DNA of 64,000 nt from Gongronella butleri. Its lineage: Eukaryota; Mucoromycota; Mucoromycetes; Mucorales; Cunninghamellaceae. The stretch is taken from assembly GCA_025201375.1 (NCBI GenBank), contig JAIWZP010000031.1, forward strand, positions 186,001 to 250,000, given 5' to 3'. Position numbers and translations under genes: made by a program. Positions 30,328 through 39,788 of this stretch are shown here, piece by piece; the first letter of the stretch is position 1; the number at the start of each line of letters is the position of its first letter. The notes beneath the pieces were generated by a model. It ran no database searches. It worked only from the letters and a program-made list of their open reading frames with translations, and had not been told where the DNA came from.

Positions 30328-33300
30328 ATGACCAACGAGGACACCAATATGTCGCTCAACACCCCCTCCGTCGCAGCCACGGACGCTGCCAGCCACGCTT
30401 TCCACGAACAAATGGAAGCCGAAATTCAACAATTACACCAAGGTCTCTTGGAGACGCGTCAATTCGTGCGTGAGCACCACGCCGACACCCAGCGGCAATT
30501 GGAAGACGCCGTGCGCGCCGCCGCAGCCAATGCCTTTTCGCAAGAGACTATGGACCGCCTCATGCAAGATGCCGTCCAACGTGCAGTCGCTGTCGCCACT
30601 GAGGCCGCACAGCGAGCCGTACAAGATTCTACCATGGCAAACGCGGAAGCTGTCCGTGTCGCCGCCCGAGAAGCCGCCCAAGCGACCGCCTCCGCCCTCC
30701 AACAGCGTGACGCTCGCCCACAACAGACGGCTACTCGTGTCTTGGAACCCCGTGTTGCCAATCCTGAGGTGTTCAATGGCAATCGCAAACGTGCAAAGAC
30801 GTTTTTGCTCCAATTGTCCCTCATTTTCCAGTCGCAGCCCACGCGTTACCCGACCGACGCGTCGCGCATTGCCCTGGCCGCCTCCCTGTTCTCGCCCACA
30901 GTTTTTGAGTGGTATGAGCCGTATCTCTCCTCTCGAGACGCTGTCACCCAAGACTGGTCCGCTTTCCAGGCCGCGTTCCTTGCCAACTTTGGTGACCATG
31001 AGGCCGAGACACACAAGCATCATCGTCTTTTCACGCTCACTCAACGCAATCGCACTGTCGCCGAATACGCCACCAAGATGCAACAATTGAGCTATGGCCA
31101 GCCTTATTGTGACGCCACGCTTCGATTTTTGTTCTGGATGGGCATCAGTGACGAGATCAAGTCGGAGACAATGGGCATGGACTTACCAGAGACGTTCCAA
31201 GGACTTGTCGACTGGGCCATCAAGATTGACGCGCGTCTGATTGAGCGGCGCGCTCAACAAAAATCGGCATCCCATCGTTCGGCTGGATCGTCGCGCTCGC
31301 ACCAACATTCGCGTCACGACACCCGTCGTCATGTCTCGACCCATGGACGCGCTTCGTCCTCGACCGCGTCAAGCTCTGGTCCTATGCCAATGGAACTAGA
31401 TGCGATGCGTCCCGGCCAATCGCGCTCGGCAAATGGTTCTTTCCGGCAAGGTGTTCAAGGGTCGTCGCGTTCTCGACCCTCGGCCGCGTCGTCCCAGCCA
31501 CAATTGACCGATGCGCAGCGCAAACACCGTCAGGACAACAATCTGTGCTTTGTTTGCGCCAAACCTGGCCATCAGTCGCGTCAATGTCCATCGCGTCGCT
31601 CCACCCAAGCCACCTTGGCCGCCATGCACCTCGATGACGAGGACGACGATTTCGTGCATCTCAACTATGTCGCGCCCTATGTGGGTCAATCTGAGACCGT
31701 TGCACTGCTTCATGCAGATGTGTCCGCGGCGGATCCCGATCTTATTGATCTCGAGGATGATCTCATTGACCTGCATAGCAGCGTAGACAACACCATGGCC
31801 GACGATGACGATGTCGACTCGGCCCAACTGGCACGCATGGGCGTCACTTTCTTTGCGGATGACCAAGAGTTGCTGATGGTGCTGCCTAGTGAGAGGCAAC
31901 TTCAAGACCATGCCGAGACCATCCACCGCGCCGACCATCTCACTGTCTCGGTCAATGTTAGCATTGGTCGCTTCTCGTGCAACGTGAATGCGCTCGTCGA
32001 TGTGGGCAGCCACGCGGATTTTATTTCCCAAGATCTGGTCAATCTTTTGCGTCTGGACACGGTTCCCCTCGAGCGCCCCACTGAGGTTGTGTCCGTCGAT
32101 GGCACGCCAATGGCTGGCAATACCATCACACATCGCACGGAGCCCCTGTCTGTCACTGTCGACAACCATGAGACAGAGGTGATGCAACTTGGCGTCTTGG
32201 CCCGCAGCTCCTACCCGCTCATTCTCGGTGTACCATGGTGTAAAAACCATCAGCCCCTCCGTTTCTCGTGGCAAGACGGCACCGTCACTACCATTGAGCC
32301 CGTCCAATTGGCGCCCGACGTGGTCACTGTGGCCGCCGTCACCACCACCACCACCGAATCGCCCCATCTGGCCCTAGATGATGAGGACGACGAACCGGAC
32401 GTGGACTACAGCCTGCTGCCACCGCAATACGCTGCATTCAAGCACGTTTTCAGCAAAAAGCGCGCCGACATTCTCCCGGAGCATCGGAAATGGGACGTTC
32501 AGATCAAACTCAAGGATGAGAACGTGTTGCCCCCCTTTGGCCCCGTGTACTCGATGACCCAGGCAGAGCACGCTGCGCTCAAGGAATACATCGACGAGAA
32601 TCTGGCCAAAAACTTCATCCGCCCGGCCGAATCCCCAATTTGCGCAAGTCCCGTTCTTTTTGTACGCAAATCGGATGGCACCCTCAGGATGTGTATCGAC
32701 TATCGCGCCCTCAATGCTCTCTCGGTCCCCGTGGCACCTGCGATCCCATTGATCGAGGACCTTGTATGCCAAGTCCGTCAAAGCACGATTTTTTCTGTAA
32801 TTGACCTGAGGGCTGCTTACACGCACGTGCGCGTCCACGAGGACTCCATCCCACTCCTGGCGTTCCGCTGCCCACTCGGGGTTTATGAACCCCTCGTTTT
32901 GCCGTTTGGCGTCGCTTCTGCTCCCGCTGTCTTTATGGCCCTGATGACGGACATCTTTCGAGACATCCTGAACATCTATGTCGTGGTGTACTTGGATGAT
33001 CTGCTCGTGTTCTCGCCAAATGAGGAATCGCACCACCACCACGTCACCACTGTATTGCAAAGATTGTCCGACCATCGCCTGTATGCCAAATTGGAGAAAT
33101 GTGCATTCTCCCAGACGCGCGTGTCATTTCTTGGCCATGTGATCGACCGCGAGGGCCTCGTGTTGCACGACTCCAAGATCGCCGCCATTCAGGATTGGAA
33201 ATCGCCCGCCTCCATCAAGGACGTACGCAGCTTGCTTGGATTTTGTGGTTTTTTCCGCAAGTTCGTCGCGGACTACAGCTCCTTGACCCTGCCGATCACT

Positions 33301-33981
33301 GCTTTGTTGAAGACCAAGGATCGTCCGCCTGGCGCCCCCTTTGTTTGGACGTCAGCCGCCGAGACCGCGTTCCAAGAGCTCAAGCGTCGATTTACGACCG
33401 CGCCCATTTTGGCCCACCCTGATCCGTCCCGCCCCTTCATCTTACACACGGACGCGTCTGATTACGCGTGTGGCGCGGTGCTATACCAGGAACATGGGTC
33501 GCCGCCAGAGCTCAAGCCCGTTGGGTATTTTTCGCGCAAATTCCAGCCCCCCGAGATCAACTACACCGTAGCCGAAAAAGAGCTGAATGCCATCATCAGT
33601 GCCTTGGAATTTTGGCGACACCTCCTCACTGGTACCAAAGAGCCCGTCCAAGTCGCAACGGACCACAAAAACTTGGAGTCTTTCTGCACGACCAAAAAGC
33701 TCAATCGCCGTCTCGTTCGCTGGAGCCTTTTTTTGGCTGATTTTCACCTCAAGATCACCTATCGCCCTGGCAAGCTACAGGTTCAGCCTGATGCCCTGTC
33801 GCGCCAACCTGGGCACCAGCTTAGGAAGGGCGGGGATGACGCAGACGCATACGATGAGGTGCAAAACCGCCCGATTTTTCAACCTGGCACCCTTATGGCC
33901 GCCGTCATGGCCGTAACAGACGCGTCACCAAGCTCTCTGCCCCTGCTCGACGCGATCAAGCAAGGACGCGTACCCGGGTGA
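30328..33981 (+). CDS. Ty3/gypsy Gag-protease-reverse transcriptase-RNase H polyprotein
   Basis: 1217 aa. Gag: Ala/Gln-rich coiled N-terminus, then the retrotransposon gag domain (FLLQLSLIFQSQPTRYP, FEWYEPYL, AFLANFGD; about residues 140-310) and one CCHC zinc knuckle CFVCAKPGHQSRQC at about 407. Protease near residue 555 reads LVDVGSHADFI, with DVG in place of the usual DSG/DTG. Reverse transcriptase about 720-960 with FVRKSDGTLRMCIDYRALN and catalytic YLDD at about 889. RNase H starts near FILHTDASDYACGAVLY (about 1034). The frame ends GGG-TGA after RNase H, just short of integrase, which lies one frame over. Confidence 0.93.
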   Translation: MTNEDTNMSLNTPSVAATDAASHAFHEQMEAEIQQLHQGLLETRQFVREHHADTQRQLEDAVRAAAANAFSQETMDRLMQDAVQRAVAVATEAAQRAVQDSTMANAEAVRVAAREAAQATASALQQRDARPQQTATRVLEPRVANPEVFNGNRKRAKTFLLQLSLIFQSQPTRYPTDASRIALAASLFSPTVFEWYEPYLSSRDAVTQDWSAFQAAFLANFGDHEAETHKHHRLFTLTQRNRTVAEYATKMQQLSYGQPYCDATLRFLFWMGISDEIKSETMGMDLPETFQGLVDWAIKIDARLIERRAQQKSASHRSAGSSRSHQHSRHDTRRHVSTHGRASSSTASSSGPMPMELDAMRPGQSRSANGSFRQGVQGSSRSRPSAASSQPQLTDAQRKHRQDNNLCFVCAKPGHQSRQCPSRRSTQATLAAMHLDDEDDDFVHLNYVAPYVGQSETVALLHADVSAADPDLIDLEDDLIDLHSSVDNTMADDDDVDSAQLARMGVTFFADDQELLMVLPSERQLQDHAETIHRADHLTVSVNVSIGRFSCNVNALVDVGSHADFISQDLVNLLRLDTVPLERPTEVVSVDGTPMAGNTITHRTEPLSVTVDNHETEVMQLGVLARSSYPLILGVPWCKNHQPLRFSWQDGTVTTIEPVQLAPDVVTVAAVTTTTTESPHLALDDEDDEPDVDYSLLPPQYAAFKHVFSKKRADILPEHRKWDVQIKLKDENVLPPFGPVYSMTQAEHAALKEYIDENLAKNFIRPAESPICASPVLFVRKSDGTLRMCIDYRALNALSVPVAPAIPLIEDLVCQVRQSTIFSVIDLRAAYTHVRVHEDSIPLLAFRCPLGVYEPLVLPFGVASAPAVFMALMTDIFRDILNIYVVVYLDDLLVFSPNEESHHHHVTTVLQRLSDHRLYAKLEKCAFSQTRVSFLGHVIDREGLVLHDSKIAAIQDWKSPASIKDVRSLLGFCGFFRKFVADYSSLTLPITALLKTKDRPPGAPFVWTSAAETAFQELKRRFTTAPILAHPDPSRPFILHTDASDYACGAVLYQEHGSPPELKPVGYFSRKFQPPEINYTVAEKELNAIISALEFWRHLLTGTKEPVQVATDHKNLESFCTTKKLNRRLVRWSLFLADFHLKITYRPGKLQVQPDALSRQPGHQLRKGGDDADAYDEVQNRPIFQPGTLMAAVMAVTDASPSSLPLLDAIKQGRVPG

Positions 33982-33985
33982 TGAC

Positions 33986-35416
33986 ATGGCCCAAGATGTG
34001 CTGCGCAACCTCAATCAGGCTGGATTCGAGGCGTTTGCGTTGCGCAATGGCCAATTGCTACACGACAACAAGGTGTACGTGCCTACCGCGATGCGCGTCG
34101 AAGTGCTGCGCCAACGTCATGACGCCCCAGCCTGTGGCCATTTTGGTGTGGCCCGCACGCACGAGCTTGTCAAGCGCGCCTTTTGGTGGCCTCAGATGAA
34201 GACCTTTGTCAAGGAGTACGTCGAATCCTGCCATGTCTGCGCCAGAGCCAAGGTCACGCGCAACGCGCCCGCCGGCAAGCTGATGCCGCTGTCAATTCCA
34301 TCGCGCGCGTGGCAAGGCATCTCCTTGGATTTCATTACGGATCTTCCGATCTCCGGCCCGCTCAAGCACGACTCCATCCTTGTCGTTGTCGACCGCCTCA
34401 CCAAGATGGTCCATTTCTGCCCGACCAACAAGACCGCCACCGCAGAGGACACGGCCGATCTTTTGTTGAACTTTGTGGTCAAGCTGCATGGTGTGCCGGA
34501 TCGTGGTCCGCAGTTCGCCTCCGCATTTTGGCGATCGTTGAACAAGGCAATGGGCACCACCACAAGTCTCTCATCCGCATTTCACCCACAGACCGATGGC
34601 GAAACAGAGCGCAACAACCAAACGTTGGAGCAATACCTGAGGTGCTATGTCAATTTCGCCCAGGACGATTGGTGTGCGCGTCTCGCCATGGCCGAGTTCG
34701 CCTACAACAACGGTCTCCACGACTCCATCCGCACCACGCCTTTCCACGCGCTTTATGGTTTCCACCCTGCTTTGGACGTGCACCCATCCGTGGATGACAA
34801 TCCCGCTGCCATTGACCGCGCCAACGACATGGTCGAGCTCATGCAAGTCTTGCGTGACAATCTTGCCCGCGCACAAGAGCGTTACAAGCGTGCTGCCGAC
34901 AAACATCGTTCCGAGGAGCCCGCGTACAAGGTTGGCGACAAGGTCTGGCTCTCCACGCGCAATCTGCGCACAAGTCGCCCCTCCAAGAAGCTGGACCACC
35001 GCAAGTTGGGCCCGTTTAGCATCACGGCCATCGTCAATCGCCTCGCCGTCCGTCTCGATCTGCCCCCCACCATGCGCGTCCATCCCGTGTTCCACGTGTC
35101 TCTGCTCACGCCCCATGCCACCAATGCCCTCGCCACTCGCCACCAAGATCCACCTCCCCCGGTCATCATCGACGCCCAAGAGGAGTATGTGGTGGAAGAG
35201 GTCTTGGCCCACAAGCTTGTCCACAACAAGATCAAGTTTCTCGTCCGTTGGCAAGGATATGGCCCCCATGACGACACCTGGGAAGAAGACGACGCCTTCA
35301 TGGACTCCACCGGCGCCCTCTGCGCCCCTTTCCTCGCCTACCGCGAACAGCACAAGACCAGCATCAAGGCCATGTACCAGTCCACCCGTCTTGGCTCCCG
35401 TTCCGTTCGCCGCTAG
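33986..35416 (+). CDS. Ty3/gypsy integrase with chromodomain, separate frame
   Basis: 476 aa in the +1 frame relative to the upstream polyprotein; ATG 33986 is four bases after its TGA. HHCC zinc-binding region (HDAPACGHFG ... CHVCARAK) at about 38-90. Catalytic core: first Asp in SLDFITDLP (about 114), second in DRGPQFASAFW (about 172), Glu in TDGETERNNQ (about 208), with the usual 35 residues between the second Asp and Glu. The stretch before DRGPQF is about five residues shorter than normal for the family. The C-terminal chromodomain (VEEVLAHKLV, FLVRWQGYG, DDTWEEDDAF; about 398-455) would guide insertion to marked chromatin. Confidence 0.9.
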   Translation: MAQDVLRNLNQAGFEAFALRNGQLLHDNKVYVPTAMRVEVLRQRHDAPACGHFGVARTHELVKRAFWWPQMKTFVKEYVESCHVCARAKVTRNAPAGKLMPLSIPSRAWQGISLDFITDLPISGPLKHDSILVVVDRLTKMVHFCPTNKTATAEDTADLLLNFVVKLHGVPDRGPQFASAFWRSLNKAMGTTTSLSSAFHPQTDGETERNNQTLEQYLRCYVNFAQDDWCARLAMAEFAYNNGLHDSIRTTPFHALYGFHPALDVHPSVDDNPAAIDRANDMVELMQVLRDNLARAQERYKRAADKHRSEEPAYKVGDKVWLSTRNLRTSRPSKKLDHRKLGPFSITAIVNRLAVRLDLPPTMRVHPVFHVSLLTPHATNALATRHQDPPPPVIIDAQEEYVVEEVLAHKLVHNKIKFLVRWQGYGPHDDTWEEDDAFMDSTGALCAPFLAYREQHKTSIKAMYQSTRLGSRSVRR

Positions 35417-35427
35417 AAGGAGGGTGA
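35415..35427 (+). other. Polypurine tract
   Basis: AGAAGGAGGGTGA abuts the 3' LTR start TGTCAC and overlaps the integrase stop codon; plus-strand primer site. Confidence 0.8.
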
Positions 35428-36084
35428 TGTCACGATCCAATTCGTGAGCATTGTCCACAACTCTTTTTTTTTTTCTTGCTCCCTTTCGCTCCTTTTTGTT
35501 TCCATTCCTTCTCTTTTCCTTTGGCAGCCGCCCAATTCCAACACCATCATCTGGCCATGGCTCGTGGCTTTCAAACGCACCCTCTCACAAGTTTGTAGCT
35601 GCTCTCCCCATCGAGCAATGGCCGATCTTCTCCTTTGCCCCGCTTTTTCTCCTTTTGCTGCGCCGCTGGAATCTCGATCTGTCTGTGCGCCAAGGCTGCA
35701 GACCAATTGGCCTTGTCGCACATAAAAGACCCGCCACTTTCCTTTTCCCCTTTTTTTTCTTTTCTTTTTTTTCTTTACCCTTTCAACACCGTTTCTCCTC
35801 CTCTGAACCCCCCTCTTGCTATTACAATAAAACTCCTTGCTTGTTTGTCACCAATATCAAGATGCGTCCTACCAATAGAGTCCACGAGCGCCCCGCTCGC
35901 CATATCCGTGGCGCTGCTTCACGCCACGCACAACAACAACCACGTCGCGAACGTCTCGTTGTTAAACGGGCCGTCGACGTGGCCCGTCGCCGCCCCACTT
36001 TGCGTTCCGTGCTTGCGCCCGAGACGCTGGTCCGTTGGGCCCCAACGCCGCAGCAAGAGGACGGTCCAGCAGAGGATCGTCACA
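35428..36084 (+). repeat. 3' LTR
   Basis: Near-identical to 28257-28912; the only difference I found is 11 versus 10 T in the run near position 40. Followed by TTAG. Confidence 0.93.
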
Positions 36085-36164
36085 TTAGGTGCTTTGCCCC
36101 TCTGTTTGTTGTAAAACTGGAATAAAGCTCACAGGTTTATTAAACCGTTGTCGAGCAAATTGCG

Positions 36165-36600
36165 ATCAAAGATTTTGATGAAAAAGTGGATTTTCTCTGC
36201 GAGTTTTAGCCATCCATCAATGAAACTGGTCTCATTCGATAGAGATGCAATAGACGCCGTCGACACGTTAAAAGCGCCGTGTGTCGTCTAATCCGTCTCG
36301 AGGTTGAAAATTTTTGTACTGTAATATTTGAAGTTTTGAACGGCTTTCACAAGCGTACAAAGGTCCGTATCGGCAAACAAACACTCCAGAAATGACGTCC
36401 GAGCGTGTCTCTTGCGATTATGCCACGTGGCAGTGTCATCCCGATCCACGAAATATTTCGCGAGCCACTGCTGAATTTGTAAAAATATAGGTATTTTGGA
36501 TTCATCTGCACAACGACTCAACTGACCTCCCCCTCTGGTTTTCAACACCATGTTGAAAAAAGCCTCGACAAAATGGCCTAATGAAAAAGTTTTGGAGACG
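36165..36600 (+). repeat. Dispersed repeat family B, copy 1
   Basis: Matches 61015-61430 over nearly its whole length and 59225-59560 in its second half. Landmarks: GCGATCAAAGATTTTG, GCGAGTTTTAGCCATCCATC, AAAGCGCCGTGTGTCG, CCAGAAATGACGTCCGAGC, TCTGCACAACGACTCAAC. Confidence 0.8.
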
Positions 36601-36823
36601 ATCCAAGCATCCAACCATGCTCTGAAATGGTCAGCATTGCATTTGTGATAATTCGTGACAGCGGTACTGTACCTGTACCGCTGTACGTATCGACAACGGT
36701 CCACTGGACCACTGTTTTTAATATTACTGTATTTTTTGACAAGAGAGCGCTTAAGATAACCAACTGAAAAAAATTAGTGGCGGTCCAATTGTGAAATAAT
36801 CTTTTATCATGCAAAATTTGCTA

Positions 36824-36855
36824 TACTGTACTGTACAGTACTGTACTGTACTGTA
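36824..36855. repeat. Mixed TACTG/TACAG 5-bp array
   Basis: Six in-phase 5-bp units, five TACTG and one TACAG, closed by TA. Smaller compound versions: 1301-1312, 2158-2169, 2444-2455, 26390-26401, 59255-59266. Confidence 0.9.
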
Positions 36856-37824
36856 GCCAAACTTTGAGCAATACCAACGTCCTGGACAAACCACCTCCTG
36901 AACGACCGTTTAAAATATTTTTACAGTATTACAGTATTATTTTTTTTCTGAGACGAGAGAGCCCACGCTGTCTATCATACACGGAAACACTTTTTGGGAC
37001 TCTGAAAAAAGTCCTTTATGTTTTTTTTCAAATTTAGATGAATATGATATTTGTACTATAGGCTGGTCATGTTACAGTAGATACAGTAATTAAAGTATGC
37101 CTGGATAGTCCTCCGTCGCCGTCATAGGTTCACACACGAGCACTCTGGGTGTCTGGTACACTGGAAGTGGTGCTATCCGATGCATTGACCCCAATTGCAC
37201 ACCAAGGTCCAACACTGTAAAATTAGAAGGTCACTCAAGCAATTTTCGTGCAAAAAAGATGAGTTCTTTTTGAACCTGTCGTGTCTCTTGCGAGTGGATT
37301 CATCGGCGCGGCCAGGTTCGTCTCGCGCAATTCGCCTCCAAATTTTAATTGAAAATTGCGCTCATTTCCATTTTGTCCTTTTTCGTAGGTTTTCATGCTC
37401 TTTTTCTTGCGAGGTGGGTTTGGCATAATCTGGAGAGTTGAGACCCTTTTTTCGATTTTGGTGTGGGCTGACATTGGCCCTTTTTTTTTTTAAGGCTCGA
37501 AATAGGGATGCCCAACGGGATAAAAACTAAAGTATGTGTCCAAAGCAAGTGTGTTCTAATGTGAATAGACGACATTTTGGATAGCCATTGAACCCGCGTT
37601 TGCTCATAAAATCGTGCAACGGCGCGTCTTTTTGCCAGTTGCAACGTTGCCCCACACTTTTGGCGGACTGAGATGGCCGCGGATGGCCAATTCTTGTCGA
37701 ATCGCTTTTTGCGGATGATCCAATCCGCCGGAGAAGTGTGTTGGGGAAAAAAAATTAAGACTTGAGGGGGGCCTCCTTTTTTTGCTCTTTCTTCTTCCTT
37801 CTATATTTTATACCTTTGCAAAGT

Positions 37825-38474
37825 ATGGCCGCCGCTACTGCCTCTCAATCTGCCTTGCAAAAGTTCATCAACTCGCCAGCTGGTCCCAAGACCATCCACT
37901 TTTGGGCGCCTGCCATGAAGTGGGTAAGTTTTGTTTTGACCGACAACACTTTTTACGTGACCTTTTGGTGTTGGACCAGACGTGCATCAAGGCGGCTCGA
38001 CGAATGGCTGACCCGGTCTTTTCTTTCTCTCCCTCTTTTTTTTTTTTTTATGTGTCCTTTAGGCTCTTGTGATTGCCGGTATTGGTGACTTGGCCCGCCC
38101 TGCGGAACGTCTGAGCTTGGCGCAAAACAGCTGTAAGTGACTTTGTGTGAGGCCGAATGACAGATTCTGTGGCACTTTGGCTGACAGGATCCCCTTTTTT
38201 TATTGTGTAGCATTGATTGCTACCGGTCTCATCTGGACTCGCTACTCCATGGTGATCATCCCCAAGAACTGGCCCTTGTTTGCTGTTAATTTGTTTGTGG
38301 CTGGCACTGGTATGATGCAAGTGAGCCGAATTGTCAAGTAAGCATCCTATTTCAGCGCTTCATGGGATTCCAACTGACTCATTTCCTCCCTTTTCTTTTC
38401 TTTTCTACAGCTACCGCATGTCGGACGAGTACAAGGCAAAGCAGGCTGCCGAGGCCGCGACTGCGTCGTCTTAG
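37825..38474 (+). CDS. MPC2: Mitochondrial pyruvate carrier subunit 2
   Basis: Subunit of the inner-membrane heterodimer that imports pyruvate. Exons 37825-37923, 38063-38132, 38211-38337, 38411-38474 give 119 aa, normal for the family. Family landmarks: SPAGPKTIHFWAPAMKW, ALVIAGIGDLARPAERLS, ATGLIWTRYSMVIIPKNW and LFAVNLFVAGTG, covering the three short membrane helices. The FWAP and GLIWTRYS words match MPC2/MPC3 rather than MPC1; no MPC1 partner is in the window. An ATAAA signal follows the stop. UBC9 starts 154 bp downstream. Confidence 0.95.
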
Positions 38475-38628
38475 ATTCTTACAAATAAAAAAGTACAATT
38501 GGCTTTCATGACAACTTCAATTGGAAGGGGCGAGAGATTGGCGAATAAAAAATAGGGATATCGACGGCGGCGGCGGCGGCTGTGTTTGTTTTTCCTCTTC
38601 TTCACCTGTTTCCCTTTTTTTTCACCTC

Positions 38629-39495
38629 ATGAGTTCTGGCATTGCACGCGGGCGTTTGATGGAAGAGCGCAAGCAGTGGCGCAAAGACCATCCTCACGTA
38701 AGGCGATGCGAAATACATAAAAAACGCTCGCGAGCTAATATTTGTTCCATTTGTTTTCTTAGGGCTTCTGGGCGCGCCCAGGCAAGAATGCAGACAATTC
38801 GCTGAATCTTATGGTGTGGCACTGCGGTATTCCTGGCAAAGACAATGTAAGGAAACGCGTGCAAAAAAATAAGACTCATTTCATTCAAAAAGGGGGAAAA
38901 ACTCACGCGTAATGGCTGTTTAGACTCCCTGGGCCAATGGAGTTTACAAGCTGACAATGACCTTCCCCGATGGTAAAGATGTGTGCCAGATGTGGATCGA
39001 TGGCCAATTGCGCCAATTGCGCCCCAAATGCCTCCTCTTCCTCTTTCTCATCTTTTTCAATCTTTACAGAGTATCCAAGCAAACCCCCCAAATGCAAATT
39101 TGACACGGCTCTCTTCCACCCCAACGTGTACCCCTCGGGCACCGTGTGCTTGTCGATTTTGAACGAGGAGGAGGGCTGGAAGCCTGCCATTACAGTGAAA
39201 CAGGTAAAAAAAAAAAAAAAATGAGTGCGCCAACGTGTCATGTGACTCTTTTGCTTACACCTTTTCCCAAGATCCTGACGGGTATCCAAGACTTGCTGAA
39301 CGACCCCAACCCGGAGAGCCCTGCTCAATCGGACGCTTATGTCATGTTCAAGTAAGTGGCGCGTGCGCGACGTGGCGCGGCAAAAGGGCTGGAATTTTTG
39401 GCTGACCTTTTTTTTTTTTCTCGCTTAACAGGAAGAATCGCAAGGAGTACGAGCGTCAGGTGCTGCTACAGGCAGCTAAGAACAGACCCGAGTAG
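38629..39495 (+). CDS. UBC9: SUMO-conjugating enzyme UBC9
   Basis: E2 enzyme that passes SUMO from E1 to substrate lysines, nuclear. Six exons: 38629-38697, 38763-38846, 38924-38972, 39070-39203, 39272-39351, 39432-39495; 159 aa (family 157-160). Catalytic Cys94 in SGTVCLSIL, the HPN motif at 84-86 and the UBC9-specific N-terminus ([20 protein letters not shown]), with the [15 protein letters not shown] segment after the active site. All introns are 65-100 bp. AATAAA lies about 65 bp past the stop. Confidence 0.97.
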
Positions 39496-39788
39496 GCTTT
39501 TCTTTTGTACATACCAATTTATCTTTTTTTCCACCCGTCAACTTTTAAAATGCCATTGAAATAAAGCTCTATTGAGGGTCGTGCGCTCAAATCAAGGTGT
39601 CACCATTAAAAAAAAAAGGGCGGGATGGCGGCCTTTTTGTGTGGGGGCCCAATGTGGAATTTTGATTTTTGTTCTTCTTTTTTGTGTTGCTGGATCCCTT
39701 TTCGCCCTCCCCTCCCTTGTCTCCTTCTCCACCCCCATCCTACCTCTCACCCCCCCCACTTTGACGCACACGTCGCAAGGCCTTTATC

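Larger units (their letters stand above)
28257..36084 (+). mobile_element. Ty3/gypsy chromodomain LTR retrotransposon (near-full length)
   Basis: 7.8-kb element with 656- and 657-bp LTRs that appear to differ only by one T in a T-run, so insertion was recent. The target duplication is TTAG (28253-28256 and 36085-36088), or ATTAG if the LTR end is drawn one base shorter. Order is LTR, 191-codon ORF, leader, gag-protease-RT-RNase H, integrase-chromodomain, polypurine tract, LTR. Domain order and the C-terminal chromodomain place it among chromoviruses of the Tf1/sushi kind. Defects: a stop plus frame change before integrase, and a short deletion in the integrase core. Confidence 0.95.
36089..37824. 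other. Repeat-rich spacer after the retrotransposon
   Basis: Contains family B copy 1, a 5-bp array at 36824-36855 and about 12 heptamers in total. From about 37100 on no repeat is recognised; the last ~150 bp are the MPC2 promoter. Confidence 0.5.

Noticed and set aside
31396..32367. 323-codon and other long antisense frames over the retrotransposon polyprotein
   Set aside because: Codon-bias shadows of gag-pol; no domain, no start context, no splice logic.
35872..36125. Open frame starting in the 3' LTR as a separate gene
   Set aside because: It is the LTR-encoded N-terminal part of the leader ORF that runs by chance into flanking DNA.
36824..36855. Plain TACTG microsatellite
   Set aside because: One of six units is TACAG in phase, and similar mixed pairs occur at separate loci, which slippage of a single unit does not explain well; kept as a finding, with slippage as the fallback.
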